Below, one piece after another: positions 37,967 to 49,167 of a stretch of 64,000 nt of DNA. Made by a program: the position numbers and the translations under genes. Each line of letters starts with the position of its first letter. Positions within the stretch are counted from its first letter, which is position 1. The notes below the pieces were generated by a model. That model saw only the letters and a list, made by a program, of their open reading frames with translations, had not been told where the DNA came from and made no database searches. Source of the DNA: Levilactobacillus yonginensis (GTDB lineage: Bacteria; Bacillota; Bacilli; Lactobacillales; Lactobacillaceae); contig NZ_OZ061549.1 in assembly GCF_964065165.1 (NCBI RefSeq), positions 930,001 through 994,000 on the forward strand, written 5' to 3'.

Positions 37967-38019
37967 TCTTTTTTATTTTCTTCTTACTTGTTGCACTTCA
38001 ATTGTAAATTCGTCACATC

Positions 38020-38068
38020 AAAAAAGCCAGCGTGGACTCCTCACCATGGATGACCTCACACTAGCTTT
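38020..38068 (-). terminator. Terminator after the HdeD-like gene
   Basis: AAAGCTAGTGTG pairs with CACGCTGGCTTT (wobbles) and is followed by T residues on the minus strand; it lies 8 bp outside the IS30 end. Confidence 0.75.
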
Positions 38069-38088
38069 AATTGACGATATTAGCAGCT

Positions 38089-38634
38089 TTAAGACCGACT
38101 ACGAGCAAACGCAATCCAGATAGCATTCACACCGAAAACTACGAAGAAGAAGGCTAACAGGGCGTTCAGAGAGAATGCTGCGATTACCGGGTGAATGAAT
38201 AACATGATTCCCACCAATAATGTGACGATATCTAAAACGATTGATAGCCAGTAGAATCCGCCACCAAAACGACGCAAATGGCTAGCCACAACTAATCGTT
38301 CAACGGAATCAAAAATAAACCACAAAGCAAACAGGTAGCCCAATGAAACGATGGCACTATCCATATCAAAGAAGAACACGACCGCAATTAAGATATCTAA
38401 GATACCAAATGCCAGAGCAAAGTTTGCCCGCACACCAGTTACATCACGTAGCTTCTTGTATCCAGCAATTGTGGTCAATCCACTCAACAACGCCATGAAG
38501 GCAAAGATAATAGCTAATCCGGTAAGACCAATTTTAGGCGAGCGGAAGAGACCAAAGGCGGCAACTAAAAATAGAATACCGAGAATAAACTCGCTCCAGT
38601 CAAATCCCCAGCGGGACCGATTCATATCAAACAT
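38089..38634 (-). CDS. HdeD/DUF308-family membrane protein
   Basis: A 181-aa protein with six transmembrane helices in three hairpin pairs, with recurring GILFLVAAFGLF- and GIMLFIHPVIAAFS-type segments typical of DUF308/HdeD. E. coli HdeD is linked to acid resistance, but the molecular function is unknown. GAGGAG lies 8 nt before the first ATG. It stands between the IS30 element and uvrA with its own promoter and terminator. Confidence 0.85.
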   Translation of the reverse strand: MFDMNRSRWGFDWSEFILGILFLVAAFGLFRSPKIGLTGLAIIFAFMALLSGLTTIAGYKKLRDVTGVRANFALAFGILDILIAVVFFFDMDSAIVSLGYLFALWFIFDSVERLVVASHLRRFGGGFYWLSIVLDIVTLLVGIMLFIHPVIAAFSLNALLAFFFVVFGVNAIWIAFARSRS

Positions 38635-38681
38635 ATTTGCATCTCCTCACAAATTCAGTCATTTGACGACTGGTTTCAACC

Positions 38682-38710
38682 ATTGTACTGGTTTTCACCG
38701 CTTCTCACAA
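38682..38710 (-). promoter_or_regulatory. Promoter of the HdeD-like gene
   Basis: TTGTGA (38705-38710) and TACAAT (38682-38687) with a 17-bp spacer. The rest of the stretch 38635-38967 holds only this promoter and the uvrA terminator; I see no gene in it. Confidence 0.65.
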
Positions 38711-38884
38711 GTTGTGGGCCGAAAAAATCATCCCTATACATCACATTTAGATGACATGAATCAAGGTGATGAGCTAGCAAGCCTTAGAATCGTTACCAGC
38801 CCTGGACTTGGATGGTTTGACGTTCGGGGTTAAGCGAAACTAGCCGTCTTTTAGCACATGCCTTCAGTTAAGCAAACCTGGAAA

Positions 38885-38917
38885 CAAAAAAAAGCCTGAG
38901 ACTTTTGCCTCAGGCTC
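38885..38917 (-). terminator. Terminator after uvrA
   Basis: AGCCTGAG pairs with CTCAGGCT, followed by a long T run on the minus strand. Confidence 0.9.
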
Positions 38918-38967
38918 TTCAATCATTTCATAATCAATCGTAATTACTTCCACAAACCAGTTCTTAA

Positions 38968-41838
38968 CTACTTTTTAGCTTTAGCTGGTTTTTGATCAGC
39001 CAACGTCCGGGCCTTGTCCCGTTCTAAGACGGGCTTTAAGTACTTTCCAGTATAACTATTCGTTACTTCGGCAAGTTCTTCTGGTGTCCCGGTAGCAACG
39101 ACGTTACCGCCAGCTTCCCCACCTTCAGGACCCAAGTCAATCAAATGGTCGGCCGTCTTGATCACATCCAGATTGTGCTCAATCACTAGGACGGTATTGC
39201 CCTTGTTTACTAATCGGTGCAAAACAACCAATAACCGTTTAATATCGTCGGTATGCAACCCCGTCGTCGGTTCATCAAGAATGTAGAAATTCTTCCCATT
39301 CTGCTGTTTATGCAGTTCAGAAGCCAACTTCATCCGTTGTGCTTCACCACCAGATAGCGTCGTGGCAGGTTGGCCCAACTTCACGTAGCCTAAACCAACG
39401 TCCTGAATCGTCTGCAACTTCCGAGTTATCTTAGGAATAGCTTCAAAGAACTTCAAAGCCTCACTGACCGTCATGTTCAAAACGTCCGAAATGTTCTTCC
39501 CTTTGTATTCAACTTCCAGGGTTTCAGAATTATAGCGCGTTCCATGACAGACTTCACAAGGAACGTAAACGTCTGGCAAAAAGTTCATTTCAATCTTCAA
39601 GATACCGTCACCATGGCAGGCTTCACAACGCCCTCCCTTGGTATTGAAACTGAAACGCCCCTTCTGATAACCACGAAGCTTGGCATCATTTGTCTGAGCA
39701 AAAAGCGCCCGCACGTCATCAAACACACCTGTGTAGGTGGCTGGATTACTTCGAGGAGTCCGGCCAATTGGGCTCTGGTCAATATCGACAAGCCGTTCAA
39801 TATTCTTCACACCTGCGATACTCTGGTACTTCCCAGGTTTTTCTGAATTATTATTCAGCTTTTGCGCCAACGCTCGTTTCAAAATTGTATTCACTAAGGT
39901 TGACTTACCGGAACCGGAAACTCCAGTCACGACCACAAATTCGCCCAGTGGAAAATCAACCGTAATATCCTTCAAGTTATTTTCAGCAGCACCAGTCACC
40001 CGGATTTCCTTACCGTTACCTTCACGGCGTTCCAAGGGGACTGGGATATACTGCTTACCTGACAAGTATTGTCCTGTCAAGGATTTACGGGACCGCATCA
40101 CCTGTTTGGGCGTGCCGGCAGCCATCACGTGGCCCCCATTCTCACCAGCACCCGGCCCAATATCAACAATATAATCCGCAGCCCGCATCGTATCCTCATC
40201 ATGTTCGACGACAATCAAAGTGTTACCGAGATCCCGCATTTGCTTCAGCGAGGCAATTAACCGATCGTTATCGCGTTGGTGAAGTCCAATTGATGGTTCG
40301 TCCAAGATGTACAATACACCGGAAAGGTTGGAACCAATCTGAGTAGCTAGCCGAATCCGCTGCGCTTCCCCACCGGACAATGTCCGGGCAGAACGACTCA
40401 GCGTCAAGTAATCCAATCCTACGTTCCGCAAGAACGTCAGCCGATCCCGAATTTCCTTTAAAATGGGTTGGGCAATCACCTGATTCTGTTCACCGAAGGA
40501 AAGGTCCTTGAAGAACGAAAGTTCCTGATCCACGGGTAAATTAGAAACCTCACCAATGTGTTGATGGTTAATTTGAACACTCAGGGCTTGGCGATTCAAC
40601 CGATAACCGTGACAAGTCTGGCAAGTCAATTCCGTCATGTATTTACGCATAACATCCCGTGTGAATTCACTGTTCGTTTCATGGTAGCGCCGGTTAACAT
40701 TAGGAATGACCCCTTCAAAAGCCACATCAATGTCCCGCACCCCACCAAAATCATTTTCATAGTGGAAGTGGAACTCCTTGCCTTGAGAACCATACAAAAC
40801 CATAGCCCGGTCCGTCTTGGATAAATCCTTAAATGGCGTATCCATGTCAACGTCAAAGGCATCACATGCTTGTTCTAGTAAAGCGGGATAGTACTGCGAA
40901 CTAATAGGATTCCAGGGTTCCAGAGCCCCTTCACGTAGCGTCTTCGTCTGATCCGGTACGACTAAATCCAAGTCAACTTCCAACTTAACCCCTAGACCAT
41001 CACAGTCCGGGCAAGCACCAAATGGCGCGTTAAAAGAGAACAGGCGGGGTTCCAATTCACCCACCGTGAACCCACAGACTGGACAAGCATAGTGTTCGGA
41101 AAAAACCATGGGCTCGCCATCAATCAGATCAGCCACCGCATAACCACCACTTAGCCGCAGAGCCGCTTCAAACGAATCGAACAAGCGGGACCGGATACCA
41201 GACTTAACCACGATTCGATCAATCACAATCGCAATATCATGATTTTGATTCTTATTTAATTCAGGCACGTCATCCAAATCCATGGTCGCACCATCAACCC
41301 GGACCCGCACAAATCCTTCACGCTGAATCTTTTCAAAAATCTTTTTGTGTTGCCCCTTCTTCCCCCGCACAATGGGTGAAAGAATCTGGAGCTTGGTCCG
41401 TTCGGGCAGATCCAAAATTTGGTCAACCATTTGTTCAACACTTTGACTCGTGATTTTCGTGCCATCGTTAGGACAGATAGGTGTTCCCACCCGAGCCCAG
41501 AGCAACCGCAAGTAATCATTGATTTCGGTAACCGTTCCCACGGTGGACCGAGGGTTCTTGGACGTGGTCTTTTGGTCAATAGAGATAGCCGGGCTTAGCC
41601 CATCAATAGAGTCGACATCTGGTTTATCCATTTGTCCCAAGAACTGTCGTGCATACGACGACAAACTTTCCACGTAACGTCGTTGACCTTCAGCGTAAAG
41701 GGTATCAAAGGCAAGGGAACTCTTCCCAGAACCCGATAACCCACTGATAACGACCAACTTATTCTTCGGAATCGTGACGTCGATATCCTTTAAATTATGG
41801 GCTCGTGCCCCGTGAATCACAATTTTATCATTTGCCAA
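38968..41838 (-). CDS. uvrA: Excinuclease ABC subunit A
   Basis: The DNA-damage sensor of nucleotide excision repair. The 956-aa protein has two ABC ATPase modules: Walker [10 protein letters not shown] near 31-39 and GVSGSGKST near 640, with LSGGEAQR signature motifs and DEPS/DEPT Walker B motifs. It also has two zinc modules (CPVC..CPDC around 250-280 and CEAC..CEVC around 735-765). It follows uvrB by 20 bp in the usual uvrBA operon and ends with a Lys-rich tail. Confidence 0.98.
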   Translation of the reverse strand: MANDKIVIHGARAHNLKDIDVTIPKNKLVVISGLSGSGKSSLAFDTLYAEGQRRYVESLSSYARQFLGQMDKPDVDSIDGLSPAISIDQKTTSKNPRSTVGTVTEINDYLRLLWARVGTPICPNDGTKITSQSVEQMVDQILDLPERTKLQILSPIVRGKKGQHKKIFEKIQREGFVRVRVDGATMDLDDVPELNKNQNHDIAIVIDRIVVKSGIRSRLFDSFEAALRLSGGYAVADLIDGEPMVFSEHYACPVCGFTVGELEPRLFSFNAPFGACPDCDGLGVKLEVDLDLVVPDQTKTLREGALEPWNPISSQYYPALLEQACDAFDVDMDTPFKDLSKTDRAMVLYGSQGKEFHFHYENDFGGVRDIDVAFEGVIPNVNRRYHETNSEFTRDVMRKYMTELTCQTCHGYRLNRQALSVQINHQHIGEVSNLPVDQELSFFKDLSFGEQNQVIAQPILKEIRDRLTFLRNVGLDYLTLSRSARTLSGGEAQRIRLATQIGSNLSGVLYILDEPSIGLHQRDNDRLIASLKQMRDLGNTLIVVEHDEDTMRAADYIVDIGPGAGENGGHVMAAGTPKQVMRSRKSLTGQYLSGKQYIPVPLERREGNGKEIRVTGAAENNLKDITVDFPLGEFVVVTGVSGSGKSTLVNTILKRALAQKLNNNSEKPGKYQSIAGVKNIERLVDIDQSPIGRTPRSNPATYTGVFDDVRALFAQTNDAKLRGYQKGRFSFNTKGGRCEACHGDGILKIEMNFLPDVYVPCEVCHGTRYNSETLEVEYKGKNISDVLNMTVSEALKFFEAIPKITRKLQTIQDVGLGYVKLGQPATTLSGGEAQRMKLASELHKQQNGKNFYILDEPTTGLHTDDIKRLLVVLHRLVNKGNTVLVIEHNLDVIKTADHLIDLGPEGGEAGGNVVATGTPEELAEVTNSYTGKYLKPVLERDKARTLADQKPAKAKK

Positions 41839-41858
41839 TTGCCTGTCTCCTCACCGAC

Positions 41859-43865
41859 CTAATCACCAATTTCGGTCTTCATATCCATAACTGTGTCCCG
41901 TAACGAAGCGGCCTGTTCAAAGTCCAGCTTCTTGGCAGCTGCACGCATTTCGTCTTCTAAACGGGCAATCAATTTCTCTTGATCTTCCTTGGTCATATCC
42001 TCAAAGTCACTGGCAACGAAATCATCTTTCTCATCTCCGTTGTCATTTTTCTTAGTGACTGCAATCAAATCACGAATTGGTTTGATAATCGTCGTTGGCG
42101 TAATGCCGTGCTCCTTGTTGTAAGCAATCTGAATCTGTCGCCGCCGAGCCGTTTCATCAATGGCTGCCTGCATAGATTCCGTCGTAGAGTCCGCATACAT
42201 GATTACCGCCCCATGGGAGTTCCGGGCCGCCCGACCAATAGTTTGAATCAGTGACCGTTCGTTCCGTAAGAAGCCTTCCTTATCGGCGTCCAAAATCGCT
42301 ACCAAGGAAACTTCAGGAATATCGATTCCTTCCCGCAATAAGTTAATTCCTACCAAAACATCGTACTTACCTAGCCGAAGATCTCGCATAATCTCCGTCC
42401 GTTCCAACGTCTTAATGTCAGAGTGCAAGTAGGCCACCTTGATACCCAAGTCCTTTAAATAATCCGTCAAGTCTTCCGACATCTTCTTAGTCAACGTCGT
42501 GACGAAAGTCCGTTCATTCTTTTCGACCCGCGCATTAATTTCACCGACTAAGTCATCCATCTGGCCCATAATTGGCCGAACCTCGATGGTTGGATCTAGT
42601 AAGCCAGTTGGTCGAATAATTTGTTGCACGACGTGGTCCGTCTGTTCATGCTCATATGGTCCCGGCGTGGCAGACATGTAAACAACCTGATTGATATGCT
42701 GCTCAACCTCGTTCAATTTCAGTGGTCGGTTGTCCAAAGCACTTGGCAACCGAAACCCATAATCAACCAATTGTTGCTTCCGAGCTCGGTCACCATTGTA
42801 CATCCCCCGGACTTGCGGCATCGTCACGTGAGATTCATCGACGACCAACAAAAAGTCCTTCGGGAAGAAATCCAATAAAGTGTATGGTGGTTCACCAGGC
42901 TTGCGACCATCCATCCAGCGAGAATAGTTTTCAATCCCACTCGTGTAGCCCATTTCTCGCATCATTTCAACATCATACGTGGTCCGCTGCTTCAACCGTT
43001 GGGCTTCCAGCAACTTACCATCACCTTCAAGTTCGGCGACCCGGTCCTTCAATTCTCCCTCGATACCATTCGTAGCCTGAGCCATAATGTCATCGTTAGT
43101 CATAAAGTGGGTTGCCGGGAAAATGGCCACGTGTTCACGATCACCAACGATCTCGCCGGTCAGGGAATCTACTTCACGAATTCGATCAATTTCATCACCA
43201 AAGAATTCAACCCGAAGCGCCCGGTCATCCCGTGATGCTGGAAAAATTTCGACCACGTCACCGTGGACCCGGAACCGACCCCGTTGAAAATCGTAATCAT
43301 TGCGTTCGAATTGAATATTCACCAATTTACGCAGGAGTGCATCCCGCTCGATCTCCTGACCAACTCGCAAGGAAACCACGTGATTCTTGTACTCGGTAGG
43401 ATCCCCTAAACCAAAAATAGAAGAAACTGAGGCCACCACAATGACGTCATTTCTTTCCAACAACGAACTCGTCGCCGAGTGTCGTAACTTATCGATTTCA
43501 TCGTTGATGGATGAATCCTTTTCAATGTAAGTATCACTCGAAGGCACGTACGCTTCCGGTTGATAATAATCATAATAACTCACAAAATATTCAACCGCAT
43601 TGTTAGGAAAGAACTGCTTGAACTCCCCGTATAGCTGGCCCGCTAACGTCTTATTATGGGACAGCACTAGCGTGGGTTTGTTAACGTTCTTAATGACGTT
43701 AGAAATCGTAAAAGTCTTCCCAGTCCCGGTAGCTCCCAAAAGGATCTGCGCCTTTTCACCGTCCTCAATGCCTTCGGTCAATTGACGAATTGCCTCCGGT
43801 TGATCCCCCGTTGGCTGATACTTTGACACCAGATCAAACTTTTTATCCGTTTGCCGGTCAATCAT
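41859..43865 (-). CDS. uvrB: Excinuclease ABC subunit B
   Basis: The helicase-like subunit that verifies damage and recruits UvrC. The 668-aa protein has Walker [11 protein letters not shown] near 43-51, the DNA-clamping beta-hairpin ([20 protein letters not shown]), helicase motif QTIGRAARN and a C-terminal UVR domain ([22 protein letters not shown]) that contacts UvrC. GGGAGG precedes the ATG. First gene of uvrBA, with a candidate SOS box upstream. Confidence 0.98.
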   Translation of the reverse strand: MIDRQTDKKFDLVSKYQPTGDQPEAIRQLTEGIEDGEKAQILLGATGTGKTFTISNVIKNVNKPTLVLSHNKTLAGQLYGEFKQFFPNNAVEYFVSYYDYYQPEAYVPSSDTYIEKDSSINDEIDKLRHSATSSLLERNDVIVVASVSSIFGLGDPTEYKNHVVSLRVGQEIERDALLRKLVNIQFERNDYDFQRGRFRVHGDVVEIFPASRDDRALRVEFFGDEIDRIREVDSLTGEIVGDREHVAIFPATHFMTNDDIMAQATNGIEGELKDRVAELEGDGKLLEAQRLKQRTTYDVEMMREMGYTSGIENYSRWMDGRKPGEPPYTLLDFFPKDFLLVVDESHVTMPQVRGMYNGDRARKQQLVDYGFRLPSALDNRPLKLNEVEQHINQVVYMSATPGPYEHEQTDHVVQQIIRPTGLLDPTIEVRPIMGQMDDLVGEINARVEKNERTFVTTLTKKMSEDLTDYLKDLGIKVAYLHSDIKTLERTEIMRDLRLGKYDVLVGINLLREGIDIPEVSLVAILDADKEGFLRNERSLIQTIGRAARNSHGAVIMYADSTTESMQAAIDETARRRQIQIAYNKEHGITPTTIIKPIRDLIAVTKKNDNGDEKDDFVASDFEDMTKEDQEKLIARLEDEMRAAAKKLDFEQAASLRDTVMDMKTEIGD

Positions 43866-43952
43866 AGATGGTAACCTCCCTACCTTAAATTATTAATGAG
43901 CTGTGGCCGCTGACAAACAGCTAATCCCCAGCCGTTTATTTGATTTCATCAG

Positions 43953-43981
43953 AAAAAATGGGAAACGGAGCGCTTCCCATC
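43953..43981 (-). terminator. Hairpin between the GNAT-like gene and uvrB
   Basis: ATGGGAA and TTCCCAT arms with a CG-rich inner part are followed by TTTTTT. It can end the upstream gene, but it also lies just downstream of the SOS-box promoter and could attenuate it. Confidence 0.75.
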
Positions 43982-44003
43982 ACGTTCAAATATTTTACCA
44001 TAC

Positions 44004-44017
44004 CGAACATACTTTCG
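44004..44017 (-). promoter_or_regulatory. Candidate LexA (SOS) box upstream of uvrBA
   Basis: CGAACATACTTTCG matches the Gram-positive SOS consensus CGAAC-N4-GTTCG at all but one core position. It lies between a weak -35 and a TAAAAT -10 (43992-43997), a typical LexA location. uvrBA is SOS-controlled in many Firmicutes. Confidence 0.6.
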
Positions 44018-44030
44018 CCACTCAGGCGCC

Positions 44031-44558
44031 CTATCGAGAGAATTTATCCTGATAGATGGTAATGTTAGCGGTGCGGTCTTCTTTAACAACGCTGGTCGTC
44101 TGAACAGCTGTTAGCTGTAAGTCCTCCCAGAATTGTTTCATTTGCCGGTCACCCATGAAAACACTGAGTTGAAGTTGGACGGCCCCAGCTTCGTGGAGTA
44201 CCGCCACTAGACTGCGGTAATAGGCGGCTGACTCCGCTGTCGTCAAAGTCTTAGCCGGCAGCCACATCCCCAACCACACCAAACTAGGTAGTGGGTAATC
44301 AATAATCAGGTCAACCAAGACCACTAGTTGCCCACCCTGAAAGATTCCCAGGTAGGCCTTCTGCTCTGGCAAAGCGTTCAAAGGAATGTCTGTGACATCC
44401 TGAATAGCTTCCTGACGTGTCACTGGATGGTCCTGAAAATGGGAAAAATAGTCCGGATGCGCCGCTTGAAACGCATAGATCAGGTCGTCATCCGCATGCG
44501 TTAATGGTCGCACCGTAGCTCCCTTTAAACTCTGACTCCAAACTTCAGCAAGTTTCAT
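44031..44558 (-). CDS. GNAT-like acetyltransferase or related protein
   Basis: A 175-aa protein. The N-terminal pattern ATVRPLTHADDDLIYAFQAAHPDYF and the central LGIFQGGQLVVLVDLIIDYP strand resemble GNAT acetyltransferases. The usual Q/RxxGxG/A acetyl-CoA loop is not evident, so the assignment is tentative and enzymatic activity is uncertain. It begins right after the HD-domain gene stop (adjacent bases), so the two are co-transcribed. Confidence 0.55.
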   Translation of the reverse strand: MKLAEVWSQSLKGATVRPLTHADDDLIYAFQAAHPDYFSHFQDHPVTRQEAIQDVTDIPLNALPEQKAYLGIFQGGQLVVLVDLIIDYPLPSLVWLGMWLPAKTLTTAESAAYYRSLVAVLHEAGAVQLQLSVFMGDRQMKQFWEDLQLTAVQTTSVVKEDRTANITIYQDKFSR

Positions 44559-45197
44559 TTAATCATTATCCTCCAATAAGTGGTCCGTCAATTGTGCTAG
44601 CTTTTGCCGGTCACTAAAGTCAGCGGCCAACATCTCCGGCAACACATCTGATAAGAAATAACGGACACACGGCATTTGTTTGAACTTTAAAATAGTCGAC
44701 AAACTTTCACGGTATATTTCTGTGAAGACGGGTTCTGGATTACCCTTTTGGATCTCCCCAAAGGATTCGTACAACAAATCTACTTTATCCGCCACCGAAA
44801 GGATTTGACCTTCCAGCGTATCGTCCTTTCCCTCACCCAAACGCCGGGTGTAAGCCGCCTGAAACTGTTTAGGAATTTCATTTTGAATAAAGTTGGCAGT
44901 CAAGGAAGTCTCGACATCAGCCAACATTGTACGTAACTCGGGCGTCGCATACTTCACAGGCGTTTTAATATCACCGATAAAGCGTTCGGTGTAGTCGTGA
45001 TTTAACGCCTTTTCATACAGCAAACGCCAGTCCACCTGGTGACCGGCCTGCTCCTCAACGTCACCTAAGAACTGGGCAACTTCGGCAACCTTGAAAGAAT
45101 GAGCAGCCACGGAATGTTGCTCAAATTTAAAGTACCCTGGCGCCCGGTCAATTGTTTCCAAGTCACTTAAACTCTGTAAAAACTGATTCATTCCCAC
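44559..45197 (-). CDS. HD-domain hydrolase, YfbR-like
   Basis: A 212-aa HD-superfamily phosphohydrolase. Metal ligands appear as His in EQHSVAAHS, His-Asp in ALNHDYTERFIGDIKTPVKY and Asp in LSVADKVDLLYE. The motif HDYTERFIGDIKTPVKY is typical of YfbR-type deoxyribonucleoside 5'-monophosphatases; nucleotide clean-up is therefore likely. The first codon is GTG with AAGGGAG 10 nt upstream; an ATG two codons later is also possible. Confidence 0.8.
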   Translation of the reverse strand: MGMNQFLQSLSDLETIDRAPGYFKFEQHSVAAHSFKVAEVAQFLGDVEEQAGHQVDWRLLYEKALNHDYTERFIGDIKTPVKYATPELRTMLADVETSLTANFIQNEIPKQFQAAYTRRLGEGKDDTLEGQILSVADKVDLLYESFGEIQKGNPEPVFTEIYRESLSTILKFKQMPCVRYFLSDVLPEMLAADFSDRQKLAQLTDHLLEDND

Positions 45198-45274
45198 GTT
45201 TGCTCAGCTCCCTTAAAATTGATTCTCCTCGTCACTAGCGTCCGCTTGACGGTAGTACTCAACAATTCTGCCAA

Positions 45275-45314
45275 CAAAAAAGCGGAAACCACCCCGATGA
45301 GGTCGTCTCCGCTA
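45275..45314 (-). terminator. Terminator after trxB
   Basis: AGCGGA and TCCGCT outer arms with further inner pairs are followed by TTTTTT on the minus strand. Confidence 0.8.
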
Positions 45315-45325
45315 AGTTTAACATG

Positions 45326-46267
45326 TTATTGGGCGGAAGCCGCCTTTGATTTTAAAGTCTCCAAATAACTGAAGGCTTCTTGCCCAGCGATACCACCGTC
45401 ACCAACGGCCGTGGTAATCTGCCGCAGGTCTTTTTGCCGAACATCACCAATAGCAAAGATCCCAGGAACGGCAGTTGCCATGTGGTCATCAGTCTTGATC
45501 CAGCCAGCTTCGTCCAAAATACCTAAGCCCTTGAAGGCGTCAGTCATTGGTAACGTCCCCACGTAAATGAAGACACCACTAGCTGATAATTCACCGGTTT
45601 CACCGGTTTGATTATTCTTAGTTGCAACACCCGTAACCTTCATCTCGTCACCCAAGATAGCCGTTACGTTCGTGTTCCAGATAAATTCAATCTTTTCGTT
45701 GGCAAAAGCCCGGTCTTGGATGATTTTTTGTGCCCGGAGTTGATCCCGCCGAACCACAATGGTCACCTTGGAAGCTAAACCAGCTAAGTAGATTCCTTCT
45801 TCAATTGCGGAATCTCCCCCACCAACAACAATGACTTCACGATTCTTAAAAAACGCACCGTCACAGACCGCGCAGTAGGAAACGCCTCGGCCACCAAATT
45901 CATCTTCACCGGGGACGCCAAGTTTCTTGTACTCGGAGCCCGTTGCCACGATGACTGCCTTGGCTGAGTAATCGCCATCATCAGTCTTCACAACCTTATG
46001 GTCGCCGTGGTCTTCAATAGATTCAACACTGCCGTACGCAAATTCAGCGCCAAACTGGGTTGACCCATCATACATATCCTTAGCCAGGTCTGGTCCGAGG
46101 ACCGACTTGAACCCAGGATAATTTTCAATCGCAGCGGTGTTGTTCATTTGCCCACCGTAAATTCCCCGGTCGAGCATCAGGACTGACAAGTTAGCCCGTG
46201 ACGCATATAGCGCCCCAGTCATACCGCCAGGACCCGCACCGATGACAATGACATCATAATTTTTCAC
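45326..46267 (-). CDS. trxB: Thioredoxin reductase
   Basis: A 313-aa FAD/NADPH enzyme that reduces thioredoxin. FAD motif GAGPGGMTGALYAS is at the N-terminus, the redox CAVC is near residue 136, the NADPH motif GGGDSAIEEG follows, and GIFAIGDVR lies near the C-terminus. AAGGGAG precedes the ATG. Last gene of a hprK-lgt-gpsA-galU-trxB run, the order found in other lactobacilli. Confidence 0.97.
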   Translation of the reverse strand: MKNYDVIVIGAGPGGMTGALYASRANLSVLMLDRGIYGGQMNNTAAIENYPGFKSVLGPDLAKDMYDGSTQFGAEFAYGSVESIEDHGDHKVVKTDDGDYSAKAVIVATGSEYKKLGVPGEDEFGGRGVSYCAVCDGAFFKNREVIVVGGGDSAIEEGIYLAGLASKVTIVVRRDQLRAQKIIQDRAFANEKIEFIWNTNVTAILGDEMKVTGVATKNNQTGETGELSASGVFIYVGTLPMTDAFKGLGILDEAGWIKTDDHMATAVPGIFAIGDVRQKDLRQITTAVGDGGIAGQEAFSYLETLKSKAASAQ

Positions 46268-46332
46268 GTGTAACGCTCCCTTCTGCTCTTTAGCCTAAAT
46301 GATACTTTACTATTAAAAAGTAAGTTTGTCAC

Positions 46333-47238
46333 CTATTTCGACTTGGCAGCCTTTTCGTCGGCCGCGGTCAGTTTCGTTCCCAGTTCCTTGATGTAGGCCC
46401 GGAGTTGATCTTTGGTTTCAGGGTGTTGTAGACCATATTCAATGTTCGTTTGAATCCAGCCAAACTTGTTACCAACATCAAACCGCTTGCCCGTATATTC
46501 ATGGGCGAAGACCCGTTGTGTCTGGTTGAGTCGATCGATGGCATCCGTCAATTGTAATTCGTTGCCTAAACCAACAGGAGTGTTCTCCAACGCTTCAAAA
46601 ATCTCTGGCGTAAATAGGTACCGACCAATAATTGCCAAATCACTTGGCGCTTCATCTGGCTGTGGCTTCTCAACAAAGTTCGTGACGTTGTACAACCCTG
46701 GTTCAGTTTCTTCCGAAGGATTAATCACACCATACTTGGCGGTGTCCTGATGAGGCACCCGCATTACGGCCAACGTGGAAGCACCCGTTTCGTTGTAACG
46801 GTCAATCAATTGTTTAGTCAGAGGTACTTTGCTATCAGTCATGTCATCACCCAGCATAACGATAAACGGTTCATCACCAATAAAAGCCTTCGCCGTTAAG
46901 ACGGCATCACCTAAACCACGTGGATAGGGCTGACGAATGAAGTAAAGATTCATGCCAGTCGTTTCCTGAACCTGACGCAAAAGTTCATCCTTATGCTTAG
47001 CTTCCAGATTAGCTTCCAATTCAGGGTTGGAATCAAAGTGATCTTCAATCGACCGCTTTGACTTGCCATCAACGATTACAATGTCTTCAATTCCTGACTT
47101 ACGGGCTTCTTCAACGATAAATTGAATCGTTGGTTTGTCCACAATTGGTAACATTTCCTTAGCTAATGCCTTTGTAGCTGGTAAGAAACGGGTCCCCAGA
47201 CCCGCCGCTGGAATCACTGCTTTTCTAACTTTTCTCAT
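46333..47238 (-). CDS. galU: UTP-glucose-1-phosphate uridylyltransferase
   Basis: Makes UDP-glucose from UTP and glucose-1-phosphate, used for glycolipids, teichoic acid decoration, exopolysaccharide and galactose metabolism. The 301-aa nucleotidyltransferase has [19 protein letters not shown], the active-site [21 protein letters not shown] and [12 protein letters not shown]. It lies 31 bp downstream of gpsA. Confidence 0.97.
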   Translation of the reverse strand: MRKVRKAVIPAAGLGTRFLPATKALAKEMLPIVDKPTIQFIVEEARKSGIEDIVIVDGKSKRSIEDHFDSNPELEANLEAKHKDELLRQVQETTGMNLYFIRQPYPRGLGDAVLTAKAFIGDEPFIVMLGDDMTDSKVPLTKQLIDRYNETGASTLAVMRVPHQDTAKYGVINPSEETEPGLYNVTNFVEKPQPDEAPSDLAIIGRYLFTPEIFEALENTPVGLGNELQLTDAIDRLNQTQRVFAHEYTGKRFDVGNKFGWIQTNIEYGLQHPETKDQLRAYIKELGTKLTAADEKAAKSK

Positions 47239-47269
47239 AGTTCAAAATCCTTCCTCGTATCCCCTGCAA

Positions 47270-48283
47270 TTAAAATTCAGAACGGCCTTCACGTTGCATC
47301 AAATCTGAAATAGCCTGCCGAATGTCTTTACCTTCATAAATAACTTGGTAAATAGCTTCTGTGATTGGCATCGAAACGCCACGTTCCTTTGACAACTCAT
47401 AAGCTGCCTTAGTTGTTGCCAAGCCTTCAATTACCATTCCCATGTGGTTGATGACATCATCTAACGCTTCACCGCGGCCCAATTCGTCTCCAGCCCGCCA
47501 GTTTCGTGAATTAGAACTGGTAGCAGTCACGATGATATCACCGACACCGGATAAACCGATGAAGGTCATTGGGTCAGCTCCAAATGACGTCCCCAACCGA
47601 GAAATTTCGGCCAGGCCACGGGTCATTAAGGCAGCCTTAGCATTATCCCCATAACCTAAGCCATGTAAGGCACCGGCTCCTAAAGCAATGATGTTCTTCA
47701 GAGCGGCCCCGATTTCAACACCGATAACGTCAGAGTTTGTGTAAACCCGGAAGTATGGTGTCATAAATAATTTCTGAACAAATTTAGCTGATTCTGGGTT
47801 GGCACTAGCTGCCGTAACCAGAGTGATGTCCTTACGAGCAACGTCTTCAGCATGACTGGGTCCGGACAATACCGTGACCCCTTTGCGGTTACCTTCAGGG
47901 ATTTCTTCTTCCAATACTTGTGAGAGCCGCTTGTACGTCTTCTGCTCAATTCCCTTACTAGCGTGGATCAGTTGCGGCTGCAGGTTCTTTTCCTTCAGAA
48001 TCGTTGCAACGTTTCCAGCAACGGAACGGATGGCCTTGGTTGGTACCACGAATAAGATGGCATCAACATCATCCAGAGCGCTGGCTAGATCAGAGTAAGC
48101 TACTAATGAAGGTGAGAACGTGTAATCCTTGATGTAGTGTGCGTTGGTGTGCTGCGTATTCAGTTCCTCAACCTGCTTGGGATTGTACGACCATAACCGA
48201 ACATCATGCCCATTTTCATCCAGGACACTCGCTAAAATTGACCCCCATGAACCGGCACCGAGTACTGCAATTTTCTCTGACAT
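47270..48283 (-). CDS. gpsA: Glycerol-3-phosphate dehydrogenase [NAD(P)+]
   Basis: Reduces dihydroxyacetone phosphate to sn-glycerol-3-phosphate for membrane lipids. The 337-aa protein has Rossmann motif [15 protein letters not shown], then [16 protein letters not shown], the catalytic Lys segment [13 protein letters not shown] and [28 protein letters not shown] precedes the ATG. It follows lgt by 15 bp, so lipid backbone and lipoprotein lipidation genes share a transcript. Confidence 0.97.
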   Translation of the reverse strand: MSEKIAVLGAGSWGSILASVLDENGHDVRLWSYNPKQVEELNTQHTNAHYIKDYTFSPSLVAYSDLASALDDVDAILFVVPTKAIRSVAGNVATILKEKNLQPQLIHASKGIEQKTYKRLSQVLEEEIPEGNRKGVTVLSGPSHAEDVARKDITLVTAASANPESAKFVQKLFMTPYFRVYTNSDVIGVEIGAALKNIIALGAGALHGLGYGDNAKAALMTRGLAEISRLGTSFGADPMTFIGLSGVGDIIVTATSSNSRNWRAGDELGRGEALDDVINHMGMVIEGLATTKAAYELSKERGVSMPITEAIYQVIYEGKDIRQAISDLMQREGRSEF

Positions 48284-48298
48284 AGTAATGGATTCTCC

Positions 48299-49162
48299 TT
48301 ATTTAGAAAGTTTAGTTTTTTCTCGAAACGGATTCCCGTCAAGGTAGGCTACCGGTGGATTAGCTTCCCGCCGCCGGTAGATCCAAATAATCAGGGCTCC
48401 CACGAACAACACAACTGATAAGGCTTGTGAGATGCGTAGCAGATGGAACAGCCACAGACTATCCGTCCGCATACCCTCGATGAAGAACCGACCAAATGAA
48501 TACCACATCACATAAGCAAGGAACACCTCACCCTGGCGAAATAACCCAGGGTAGTGACGCAAGCTCATTAGAACGACAAACCCCATGAGACTCCAGGTGG
48601 ATTCATAGAGGAACGTTGGCTGGCGGTACATCCCGTTGACTAACATTTGACCAATGATCCAGTTGGGTAGGTGTAACCCCTGCAAGAACGCCAGACTAGT
48701 CACCCGACCATAGGCTTCTTGATTCATGAAGTTTCCCCACCGACCAATGGCCTGACCTAAAATCACGGTCGGTGCAGCCACATCCAACATCAGCCAGGTT
48801 GGAATAAACCGTGACCGACAGAAGATCACCACGACGATTCCAGCCCCAATCAGGGACCCATAGATGGCAATTCCACCATCCCAAATCGCAATGATTTCAC
48901 TGGCATGCTTAGCATAGTAGTTCCAATTAAAGACGACGTAATACAGCCGCGCAGCAATCAACGCTGCGGGTAACGCCCACAAAATCATGTCATAAATGTC
49001 ATCAGGATCAATTCCTCGTCGTCGCCCTTCACGGACCGCTAACGTAACTGCGAGGACAACCCCCGCAGCAATGATGACCCCGTACCAGTGAACGGCAATG
49101 GGGCCTAAATGAATGGCGATGGGGTTAAGCGCCGCCACGATTGGTGAAAAGATAACGCCCAT
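48299..49162 (-). CDS. lgt: Prolipoprotein diacylglyceryl transferase
   Basis: Transfers diacylglycerol to the lipobox Cys of prelipoproteins in the membrane. The 287-aa protein has about seven transmembrane helices and the Lgt signature [13 protein letters not shown] near residue 137. [11 protein letters not shown] at the N-terminus and [11 protein letters not shown] in the last third are also conserved. AAGGGAG directly abuts the ATG, so initiation may be inefficient or coupled to hprK, whose stop is 5 bp upstream. Confidence 0.96.
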   Translation of the reverse strand: MGVIFSPIVAALNPIAIHLGPIAVHWYGVIIAAGVVLAVTLAVREGRRRGIDPDDIYDMILWALPAALIAARLYYVVFNWNYYAKHASEIIAIWDGGIAIYGSLIGAGIVVVIFCRSRFIPTWLMLDVAAPTVILGQAIGRWGNFMNQEAYGRVTSLAFLQGLHLPNWIIGQMLVNGMYRQPTFLYESTWSLMGFVVLMSLRHYPGLFRQGEVFLAYVMWYSFGRFFIEGMRTDSLWLFHLLRISQALSVVLFVGALIIWIYRRREANPPVAYLDGNPFREKTKLSK

Positions 49163-49167
49163 CTCCC

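Larger units (their letters stand above)
36897..38012 (-). mobile_element. IS30-family insertion sequence
   Basis: About 1.1 kb, with imperfect 23-bp inverted ends at 36897-36919 (CGAATTGTCAAATCAAGTG...) and 37990-38012 (inverse CGAATTTACAATTGAAGTG...), 18 of 23 positions alike. The transposase stop codon lies within the left end, as is common in this family. Identity between the ends may extend 2 bp outward. I could not find a convincing target duplication. Confidence 0.85.

Noticed and set aside
36890..38020. Target-site duplication of the IS30 element
   Set aside because: Several end placements were tried. No matching 2-4 bp flanks were convincing, so none is reported.
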